Source: Oscillospiraceae bacterium
Lineage (GTDB): Bacteria > Bacillota > Clostridia > Oscillospirales > CAG-272
Reading direction: 5' to 3'
DNA: 64,000 nt
Assembly: GCA_015064285.1 (NCBI GenBank)
Contig: SVSN01000011.1
Coordinates: forward strand, 1-64,000
In this document: piece after piece, positions 1-7,644 of the stretch
Position numbering within the stretch: the stretch's first letter is position 1
Layout of the letters: each line of letters begins with the position of its first letter
Position numbers and translations under genes: made by a program
Notes under the pieces: generated by a model
Databases searched by the model: none
What the model saw: the letters and a program-made list of their open reading frames with translations, nothing else
Told to the model about the DNA's origin: nothing

Positions 1-107
1 GTCTTGCCGGCGATTTCTTCTTCGGGATTGTAGTAGCGGAAGGCCATGGGATTTGCGCTGTCCTTGCCTTCATACTTTACAACGGGTACGTTCTTGAAAA
101 ATTCCAT
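1..107 (-). CDS. xylA: Xylose isomerase, N-terminal fragment (continues off the window edge)
   Basis: Reverse-strand translation [35 protein letters not shown] matches the xylose isomerase N-terminus (KYEGpdSxNPxAFkYYNP). AAGGAAG-type RBS upstream. Confidence 0.85.
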   Translation of the reverse strand, partial: MEFFKNVPVVKYEGKDSANPMAFRYYNPEEEIAGK

Positions 108-137
108 AACGTTCTTCCTTTCAGAATATATAATTTA

Positions 138-305
138 TTATTTTTTTATCGGTTTCAGGATTGCCTGTCCGGCACCTTCCGGTACGGCATGAGCATACCA
201 TTGTTCATCTTGTTTCCCATTTTGGCGAGCATCTATGGTATATGTATGCTCCGGAAACTGTTTTGGGAGATACGGCAGCGTCTGCAGGGTAATGCTGCTG
301 CGCAT
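138..305 (-). CDS. Possible small ORF (55 aa) between the promoter and xylA
   Basis: Read manually: MRSSITLQTLPYLPKQFPEHTYTIDARQNGKQDEQWYAHAVPEGAGQAILKPIKK*. Below the ORF track cutoff; no clear RBS. Confidence 0.3.
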   Translation of the reverse strand: MRSSITLQTLPYLPKQFPEHTYTIDARQNGKQDEQWYAHAVPEGAGQAILKPIKK

Positions 306-322
306 GTATTTATGTATATATT

Positions 323-351
323 ATTATATAGATACGAAAGAGATTTGTAAA
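323..351 (-). promoter_or_regulatory. Sigma-A-type promoter for the xylA transcript
   Basis: TTTACA-17 bp-TATAAT on the minus strand. Confidence 0.6.
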
Positions 352-429
352 GGGGAAAACATAAAAAACCTCTGCAGAACAGATCATAAAACCGACATAT
401 GACCCGCTTTGCAGAGGAAACACAGCGTT

Positions 430-1767
430 TTATATTTCTTTCACAACACAGCACTCTTCCGTTCCGTAATACCGCAAACATGCCAATACCCCCTCATCAA
501 TCCGCTCTCCGCAGACCGCAATGGGTACGGCAGGAGGACAGCCCGTATGCACCGCTGCCAGCACCCGTCCGGCACACTGTACGGCAGGCAGGATTTCCCT
601 GGGCATAAACGATGCTTCCCGGGGCGAGAAAACCCTTTCCGGCAGAGAAAACCGCGGCGGTTTCTGTTCCGCAGGCAGACGGGACGGCAGAGAAAGCAGC
701 ACCTCCGTCAGGCGGCACAGACCCTCCCGACCGGTCTCCGGGGTAATCATCAGCACCAGAAAATCCGGATCCGCAAATTCACATTCCATGCCCTGCGACC
801 GCAGAATCCCGGCCAGCTCATCACCGCGGTATCCGTACGCGACCGCACATATGGTCAGTTTCATGGGTTCGTCCCCACAGAAACGGTATCCGTGTGCCGT
901 CAGCTTCTCCCGGCAGATCCGTACAGTTTCTATCCATTCCGCCAGCTTGTCCCGGTACCCATCGTTCAGGTATCCGTTCACGGCGTCCAGAGACTGCAGG
1001 ATCAGATAGGAAGGGCTTGTGGAGCCGAACATGGCAAGGGCATTTTTGGCTTCCTCGTAAAAAACAGGCGGAAGATCACTGCCAAGATGCAGATAGGCGG
1101 CACCGGTCAGGGCAGGCAGTGTTTTATGTGCCGAATCGCAGCATAGATCCGCTCCCAGATCCATAGGATGAGCAGACCCCGGCAGAAACCGCAGGTACGC
1201 ACCGTGGGCGTTGTCCACCAGAAGCAGCGCACCATGGGCATGGCAGACCGCCGCGATACCGGCAATATCGACCGTATTCCCCAGATAATCGGGACTGGTC
1301 AGATATACCGCCGTCACCGGCTTTTCCGCCAGCATCCGTTCCACCTCCGCCGGTGTCAGCCGACAGGAAAGGTAGGAATCCGGTTCTTCGGGATACAGCC
1401 ACAGCAGGTCAAAATCCAGCAGCACCGCAGCGGACAGGAACGTTTTGTGGGCATTCCGTCCGGCGGCAATCACCGGCTTTTTTCCCTGTGCAGCGGCATA
1501 CAGACATACCAGATACAGCATGGCACGGATACACTGGGAAGAACCCTCCGTGGAATACAGTGTGGGACAGCCGAACAGTGCAGACGCATTGGATTCGCTT
1601 TCCCGGATGATGCCCTCCGCCTCATACAGGCTGTCGGCACCGGCAATCTCGGTCAGATCCAGTGCTTCCATACCCAGAAGAGGCTTTCCCTTGTGCCCCG
1701 GCATGTGCAGCCGCAGGGTATCGCTGTCCCGGTACTGTCTGACAAAATCACATATGGGGGTGGTCAT
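430..1767 (-). CDS. Orn/Lys/Arg decarboxylase family PLP enzyme (start trimmed to MTTPICD)
   Basis: LRLHMPGHKGKP motif, SCDSAHKTLPALTGAAYL PLP-lysine region, DYLGNTVDI; start overlaps the upstream maturase stop by 20 nt. Confidence 0.85.
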   Translation of the reverse strand: MTTPICDFVRQYRDSDTLRLHMPGHKGKPLLGMEALDLTEIAGADSLYEAEGIIRESESNASALFGCPTLYSTEGSSQCIRAMLYLVCLYAAAQGKKPVIAAGRNAHKTFLSAAVLLDFDLLWLYPEEPDSYLSCRLTPAEVERMLAEKPVTAVYLTSPDYLGNTVDIAGIAAVCHAHGALLLVDNAHGAYLRFLPGSAHPMDLGADLCCDSAHKTLPALTGAAYLHLGSDLPPVFYEEAKNALAMFGSTSPSYLILQSLDAVNGYLNDGYRDKLAEWIETVRICREKLTAHGYRFCGDEPMKLTICAVAYGYRGDELAGILRSQGMECEFADPDFLVLMITPETGREGLCRLTEVLLSLPSRLPAEQKPPRFSLPERVFSPREASFMPREILPAVQCAGRVLAAVHTGCPPAVPIAVCGERIDEGVLACLRYYGTEECCVVKEI

Positions 1768-3226
1768 AGAACGTTTCATTTCCGCAGGTTTCGCAGGAAT
1801 CGCAGTCGGCACAGCCGTCATCCCCGCTGTCTGCACTTTCTCCGGCAAATTCCCGGGTAATTGCCACAAGAATGGCGCATTCCATCCGTTTCCGGAACAG
1901 ATCGCAGCCTGCTTTGTAGATTCCCTTGACAGAGCCGGTGGCATGGTACGCATTGGCAGCGCATCCGCCGGAGCAGTACAGGCGCGCCCAGCAGTCACGG
2001 CATTCCGGACGGGCGTACACATTGCAGGAAAGGAATTCCTTCTGGATTTCAGTATTCTTCACACCGTCAAAAACATTGCCCAGCAGGTATTTTTCGTCAC
2101 CCACAAACTGGTGGCAGGGATACAGGTCGCCCCAGGGGGTAACAGCCATATATTCCGTACCGGAACCGCAGCCGGAGATCCGCTTGTAAATGCAGGGGCC
2201 ACCGGTCAGATCGATCATATAGTGATAGAAGGTAAAGGGCTTACCTTCCTTATCCCGCTGAATCATCAGTTCCGCCAGCTTTTCGTACTGTTCCATAACC
2301 ACGGCGATATCCGCTTCGGTCAGTTCGGAAGGATCCCCGGCAGCGCAGACCACCGGTTCCATGCTCAGTTCGGTAAAGCCCAGATCCAGCATGGTTTTGA
2401 TGTCTTCCAGAAAATCAGGGTTGGCATGGGTGAATGTCCCACGCATGTAATAGGTTCTGTCCGGCAGTCCTTCTCTGGATTTCACCAGCTTCTGGAATTT
2501 CGGAACAATCTTCTCCCAGCTTCCCTTTCCGTTGTAGTCCACCCGGAACCGGTCGTGAACCTCTTTTCTGCCATCCAGAGACAGTACCACATTGCTCATT
2601 TCCCGGTTGGCAAAATCGATCACATCGTCGTCGATCAGCACGCCGTTGGTGGTCAGGGTAAAGCGGAAATTCTTGTTGTGGATCTTTTCCTGTTCTCTGG
2701 CATATGCCACCAGTTTTTTCACCACATCAAAGTTCATCAGCGGTTCGCCGCCGAAAAAGTCCACTTCCAGGTTATGCCGGGAACCGGAGTTGGCGATCAG
2801 AAAATCCAGCGCCTGCTTCCCCACTTCAAAAGACATCACTGCCCGTTCTCCGTGGTATTTCCCCTGACTGGCGAAGCAGTAGGAGCAGTTCAGGTTGCAG
2901 GTGTGGGCGATATGCAGACACAGGGCCTTGACCACGCCTGCAGTCTTTTCCTTCAGCATGCCCGCCATGTCTTCAAAGGTGTCGGGGGCAAACAGTTCTT
3001 CGTTGTCCCGCAGTTCTTCCACCTGGGCATAACACTCTTCGATATCAGCGGCGGTAATACCGTTTTTGCCGGCATATTTTTCGTTCATGGCAGCCAGAAC
3101 CGCTTCTCTGCCGTTTTCTTCGAACATGGCGATGATATCGTATGCCACATCGTCCACGACATGCACAGAACCGGAGCAGATATCCAGCACAATGTTGCAG
3201 CCGCCCAGTTTATATTGATGGATCAT
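1748..3226 (-). CDS. Thioether cross-link-forming SCIFF peptide maturase (radical SAM/SPASM)
   Basis: CNLNCSYCFA radical SAM motif, SPASM-type cysteines (CGSGTEYMAVTPWGDLYPCHQF ... CRDCWARLYCSGGC), SCIFF peptide gene immediately upstream. Confidence 0.93.
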   Translation of the reverse strand: MIHQYKLGGCNIVLDICSGSVHVVDDVAYDIIAMFEENGREAVLAAMNEKYAGKNGITAADIEECYAQVEELRDNEELFAPDTFEDMAGMLKEKTAGVVKALCLHIAHTCNLNCSYCFASQGKYHGERAVMSFEVGKQALDFLIANSGSRHNLEVDFFGGEPLMNFDVVKKLVAYAREQEKIHNKNFRFTLTTNGVLIDDDVIDFANREMSNVVLSLDGRKEVHDRFRVDYNGKGSWEKIVPKFQKLVKSREGLPDRTYYMRGTFTHANPDFLEDIKTMLDLGFTELSMEPVVCAAGDPSELTEADIAVVMEQYEKLAELMIQRDKEGKPFTFYHYMIDLTGGPCIYKRISGCGSGTEYMAVTPWGDLYPCHQFVGDEKYLLGNVFDGVKNTEIQKEFLSCNVYARPECRDCWARLYCSGGCAANAYHATGSVKGIYKAGCDLFRKRMECAILVAITREFAGESADSGDDGCADCDSCETCGNETFYDHPHM

Positions 3227-3297
3227 ATGGTTGTATCCCTTCTCGGATGTATATATTTATGAAAAAATGCCGCCGTTTTCGGGCGACATTTCCGGAA

Positions 3298-3456
3298 TTA
3301 CTTGGATTCCTTTGCGGTGTTGTTTTCGCACTTCTGGTTGGCGATACCGCAGCTGGTCTTGCAGGCGGACTGGCAGGAAGTCTGGCATTCGCCGCAGCCA
3401 CCCTTCTTTACGCTCTTTACCAGGTTACGGGTCTTTAAGGTCTTGATATGTTCCAT
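3298..3456 (-). CDS. SCIFF family six-cysteine ranthipeptide precursor
   Basis: MEHIKTLKTRNLVKSVKKGGCGECQTSCQSACKTSCGIANQKCENNTAKESK: six Cys in under 45 residues, next to the maturase. Start trimmed from the ORF track. Confidence 0.95.
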   Translation of the reverse strand: MEHIKTLKTRNLVKSVKKGGCGECQTSCQSACKTSCGIANQKCENNTAKESK

Positions 3457-3493
3457 GAGATGAACCTCCGGGTATGGATTTTTACACCTTGTT

Positions 3494-3522
3494 ATTATAG
3501 CACACTTACAGAGGGTTGTCAA
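3494..3522 (-). promoter_or_regulatory. Promoter of the SCIFF operon
   Basis: TTGACA-17 bp-(TGC)TATAAT on the minus strand. Confidence 0.75.
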
Positions 3523-3600
3523 TCGGTTTTCCGGGAGTTTTTTGTTTTTGTTGCATTTTGAAAGAGAAAGAAATTGTCTGCCAAAACAAACCGACAAAGA

Positions 3601-3629
3601 TTGACAACCACTGCCGACTCTGTTATAAT
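3601..3629 (+). promoter_or_regulatory. Promoter of the alpha-mannosidase gene
   Basis: TTGACA-17 bp-(TGT)TATAAT. Confidence 0.75.
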
Positions 3630-3681
3630 CTAAATAAACACAAGCAGAATCTATTTATCCGACAAGAAAGGATCTGTGCCC

Positions 3682-6600
3682 ATGATGAATCACAACGCCT
3701 ACATCCAGCGTACCTACCGGAAATACGACAATATTCTGGAACGGTATGCCGCCCACATCTTCCGGACCATCGGACAGGCCGGTACTGTACTGGCGTACGC
3801 CACCGATGAGCATCTGCGTCTGCCCCCCTGCCCCTGTTCCATGAATCCCATCGAACCCGGTGCCCGCTGGGGTAACGAATACGGCAATATCTGGCTGCAC
3901 ACCGAGATCACCGTGCCGGACTGCGCCGACGGCAAGATTCTCTGCGCCATTCCCGATGCGGAAGCTGTGGAAATCCTGTGTTACCGCGACGGCAAACCCG
4001 CCGGGATCATCAACTCCAAAAACAACTTCCTGGGAGCCATGCACTCTGCCATGTTCATTTCCGGCTGTGCCAAAGCAGGAGAAAAGTTCACGCTGGACTT
4101 TGAATGCTATGCCGGTCACGACTGTCTCGGCTGTTCTCCCTACAGCAGCTACGGCCAGGAACGTGCACAGAACAACTTCACCAAGGGATATCACGGCATC
4201 CGTCTCTGCGTGCTGGACGAAACCTTCCGGGATTTCTGTTTCGATCTGTCCACCGTTCTGCAGATTGCCAGACTGCCGGATAACAACTTCACCGCCATCA
4301 AAGCCCACGAATGCCTGATGGATGCGTTCCCGCATCTGATTCAGGATGTGGCATATGCCACCGAAGACGAGCTGCGCGCCTGTGCGGAAAAGATCCTGCC
4401 CATTCTGGCACCTGCTCTGGAAAAGCATCCCGGCGGCGACCGCTCCAGAGGGTATATCGGTCTGATCGGCCACTCTCATATGGATACCGCATGGCTCTGG
4501 CCCGTTTCCGAAACCATCCGCAAGTGCGCCAGAACCTACTCCGAAGCCCTGACCCTGATGGATCTTTATCCGGAATACACCTTCATTCAGTCCTCCGCGC
4601 TCCATCTGGACTGGATGCGTGAATACTATCCCGACATTTTTGAAGGCATCAGACAGAAAGTAGCCGAAGGACGCTATGAACCCAACGGCGGTGTCTGGGT
4701 GGAATGCGACTGCAACGTAACCGGCGGCGAATCCATGGTTCGTCAATTCCTGTACGGCCAGCGGTTCACCCAGAAATACCTGGGTTACCGTTCCGACGCC
4801 TTCTGGCTGCCCGACACCTTCGGCTACAACGGCGCCATTCCCCAGATCATGCAGGGCGCGGGTGTAAAGTATTTCTACACCACCAAGATGTCCTGGAGTG
4901 ACCTGAACTCTTTCCCGGCCGACACCTTCGTATGGCGCGGCATTGACGGCACCGAAGTCATGACCCACTTGAACCGGATGCATCTGATCCCCGACGTACC
5001 CACCCTGAACGGTGCTGTGGGCGAGATCCGTGACAAGCACTCCAACGACAGCCGTCTGGTTGCCTACGGTTACGGTGACGGCGGCGGAGGACCCACCTAC
5101 GGTATGCTGGAATACATGAAGCGGGTGAAGGATCTGGACGGTATGCCCACCATCGAACCCACCACCGTTTCCGCGTACATGCAGAGACTGGAAAAACGCA
5201 GAGACCGTCTGCCCCTGTACGACGGTGAGCTGTATCTGGAATACCACCGCGGTACCCTGACCCAGATGCACGATGTGAAGAAAAACAACCGTCTGGCAGA
5301 AATCGCCCTGCGGAACATGGAACTCTTCGGCGTGCTGGCTGACAGAACCGACAAGGCCACCCGGGACGAATTCTACAAGATCGTACTGAAGAACCAGTTC
5401 CACGATATTCTGCCCGGCACCAGCATTCCCAAGGTATACGAAATCGCCTTCCCGGAAATGCAGAAGCTGATCCGCGAAGTAAACGAAATCACCGCAGACT
5501 GTGCCGATTCTCTGGCAAAGGAACAGGCCGGCACCATCTCCCTGTACAACCCCCTGTCCTTTGACCGCAGCAGTGTTGCCGTACTGGACGGTGAGCTGTC
5601 CTTTGCCGGCGTGAAGACCCAGAACTATACCGATGCGGACGGCGCGCCCAAGACCGCTGTGGCCGCTGCGATCCCTGCCATGTCCGCCGTTTCCCTGACT
5701 GCCGGAGAAGCCTGCTGCACTGCCAGCGCTTTCTGTGCGGAAGGCAATGTACTGACCACACCCATCTACACCGTGACCTTCGACGAAAACGGCTACATCT
5801 CCTCCCTGATCGACCGCAGAGTGAACCGGGAAGTGAAGAAGACTTCCGGCGCTCCTCTGGGCACCCTGTGGTTCGGGGAAAACCTGTGCACCGACTACGA
5901 CAACTGGGAAATCGAAGACGATATTTTCCGCAAGCTCTTCGCTGTGACTGACCTTATTTCCCGGGAAGTGGTTTCCGACGGTGCTGTGGAATACCGTGTC
6001 CGTGCCGCTTACAGACTGAGCAAAACTTCCACCGCTGTGGTTGACACCGTATTCTACGCAGACAATCCCCGCATCGACTATGAAATGAAGCTGGACTGGA
6101 AAGAAGCACATGCCCTGCTCAAGGCCGGTTTCGACGTAAACGTACGCGCAGCTTTCGTAAAGAACGAAATCCAGTTCGGTCATGTGGAACGTCCCACCAC
6201 CCGCAACACTTCTCTGGAAGCCGCCAAGTTTGAAGTCTGCAACCACCGCTGGTCCGATATTTCCGAATCCCGGTACGGCGTGGCTGTGCTGAACGACTGC
6301 AAATACGGTATTTCCGTGGAAGAAAGCGATATGCGGCTGACCCTGCAGAAGGGCTGCTACCGTCCCGACCCCATCTCCGACAACGGCGTACACTACATGA
6401 CCTATTCCCTGCTGCCCCATGTAGGTTCCTTTGCGGCAGAAAACGTGATCTACCCCGCATACGAACTGAACTACAAGCCGATCGCCGTAAACGGTGTGCT
6501 GGATGCTGCTCCTCTGTTCACCATCTCCGCACCCAACGTCATCTGCGAAGCGGTTAAGGCTGCGGAAGACATTGACAACGCCTATGTGCTCCGTCTGTAC

Positions 6601-6768
6601 GAATGCGAACGGAACACCACCAACTGCGAAGTGGCTCTGTCCGGTGCCAAGCGCGTGACCGTGACCAACCTGCTGGAAGAAGACGGCGTGGAAATCCCTG
6701 TTGTGGACGGAAAGATCTCCCTGGCATTCCATCCCTTCGAAATCAAGACCATCGTTGTGGAAAAGTAA
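3682..6768 (+). CDS. Alpha-mannosidase, glycoside hydrolase family 38
   Basis: IGHSHMDTAWLWP, GGVWVECDCNVTGGESMVRQFLYGQRF and FWLPDTFGYNGAIPQI are typical GH38 motifs. Confidence 0.95.
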   Translation: MMNHNAYIQRTYRKYDNILERYAAHIFRTIGQAGTVLAYATDEHLRLPPCPCSMNPIEPGARWGNEYGNIWLHTEITVPDCADGKILCAIPDAEAVEILCYRDGKPAGIINSKNNFLGAMHSAMFISGCAKAGEKFTLDFECYAGHDCLGCSPYSSYGQERAQNNFTKGYHGIRLCVLDETFRDFCFDLSTVLQIARLPDNNFTAIKAHECLMDAFPHLIQDVAYATEDELRACAEKILPILAPALEKHPGGDRSRGYIGLIGHSHMDTAWLWPVSETIRKCARTYSEALTLMDLYPEYTFIQSSALHLDWMREYYPDIFEGIRQKVAEGRYEPNGGVWVECDCNVTGGESMVRQFLYGQRFTQKYLGYRSDAFWLPDTFGYNGAIPQIMQGAGVKYFYTTKMSWSDLNSFPADTFVWRGIDGTEVMTHLNRMHLIPDVPTLNGAVGEIRDKHSNDSRLVAYGYGDGGGGPTYGMLEYMKRVKDLDGMPTIEPTTVSAYMQRLEKRRDRLPLYDGELYLEYHRGTLTQMHDVKKNNRLAEIALRNMELFGVLADRTDKATRDEFYKIVLKNQFHDILPGTSIPKVYEIAFPEMQKLIREVNEITADCADSLAKEQAGTISLYNPLSFDRSSVAVLDGELSFAGVKTQNYTDADGAPKTAVAAAIPAMSAVSLTAGEACCTASAFCAEGNVLTTPIYTVTFDENGYISSLIDRRVNREVKKTSGAPLGTLWFGENLCTDYDNWEIEDDIFRKLFAVTDLISREVVSDGAVEYRVRAAYRLSKTSTAVVDTVFYADNPRIDYEMKLDWKEAHALLKAGFDVNVRAAFVKNEIQFGHVERPTTRNTSLEAAKFEVCNHRWSDISESRYGVAVLNDCKYGISVEESDMRLTLQKGCYRPDPISDNGVHYMTYSLLPHVGSFAAENVIYPAYELNYKPIAVNGVLDAAPLFTISAPNVICEAVKAAEDIDNAYVLRLYECERNTTNCEVALSGAKRVTVTNLLEEDGVEIPVVDGKISLAFHPFEIKTIVVEK

Positions 6769-6793
6769 TCGTTTTTCCCTGACATAACCAAGA

Positions 6794-6860
6794 ATACGGC
6801 TTGCCGCCCGGAAGGATACGAAACAGTGTATCAACCGTACGGCAAGCCGTATATTTTTTA
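6794..6860. terminator. Long intrinsic terminator between convergent genes
   Basis: 13-bp perfect stem ATACGGCTTGCCG...CGGCAAGCCGTAT followed by ATTTTTTA; inner stem GATAC/GTATC. Confidence 0.8.
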
Positions 6861-7637
6861 TTCTGTTTCCGGCACATCCAGCCTGTATTCCATGCCGAAA
6901 TTCCGGTATTTCGCACCGGCCAGCGGATTGTACGGCAGTTTTTCCCACTCCGCATCCCTGACCAGGGTACGGATCGCCGCCAGATTCTCCGCCGTATCCG
7001 TGATATCCGGGATCAGCGGTGTGCGGATGCAGTAGGGTTTCCCCATTGTCCGCAGCTGCCGGTAATTTTCCAGTATGATACGGTTGTCTGCCCCTGTATA
7101 TTTCCGGTGCGCCGCCGGATCTGCCAGCTTGATGTCCATGATCACATAATCCATGGAGGACACCAGACGCCGGAAGGTTTCCCCCTCCGCATATCCGCAG
7201 GTTTCCACGGCAGTACAAATCTTTTCCCGGTGCAGGATTTCCGCAACTGCACAGACAAAATCCGTCTGCAGCAGCGGTTCCCCGCCGGAAAAGGTCACGC
7301 CGCCGCCGGACATGGCAAACACATCTTTGTCCCGGAGCAGTACCGCCGCCAGCGCTTCCGGTGTATAGGATGTTCCCGCCACGGAAAGGCATCCTGCCGG
7401 GCAGATGTGCAGACAGCGTCCGTATGGCTGACAGTCCGGGTGGGAACAGGAGATCTTACATTTATCACAGTGGCGGCAGGCGTTTTCCTTTACGGAAAGC
7501 TGTGGCTGCGGCGACAGTCCCTCGGGATTATGACACCATACACACCGCAGGGGACAGCCTTTGAGAAACACCGTTGTACGGATGCCCGGTCCGTCATGCA
7601 GGGCAAAGCCCTTGATATCAAAAACAATTCCGTCCAT
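6858..7637 (-). CDS. Glycyl-radical enzyme activating protein (radical SAM, PflA-like, extra ferredoxin-type Cys clusters)
   Basis: GIRTTVFLKGCPLRCVWCHNPEG (CX3CX2C) plus an 8-Cys insert CRHCDKCKISCSHPDCQ...CLHICPAGC; 7 nt from the GRE gene. Confidence 0.95.
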   Translation of the reverse strand: MDGIVFDIKGFALHDGPGIRTTVFLKGCPLRCVWCHNPEGLSPQPQLSVKENACRHCDKCKISCSHPDCQPYGRCLHICPAGCLSVAGTSYTPEALAAVLLRDKDVFAMSGGGVTFSGGEPLLQTDFVCAVAEILHREKICTAVETCGYAEGETFRRLVSSMDYVIMDIKLADPAAHRKYTGADNRIILENYRQLRTMGKPYCIRTPLIPDITDTAENLAAIRTLVRDAEWEKLPYNPLAGAKYRNFGMEYRLDVPETE

Positions 7638-7644
7638 AGCAGCC

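Noticed and set aside
1445-3262. 605-aa plus-strand ORF
   Set aside because: Antisense to the SCIFF maturase and decarboxylase; His/Phe/Gln-rich, no motif.
3655-7392. 1245-aa minus-strand ORF
   Set aside because: Antisense to the clear GH38 gene and partly overlapping the activase on its own strand; low-complexity Gly/His/Val/Gln composition. Long antisense ORFs arise here because codon bias avoids TTA/CTA/TCA.
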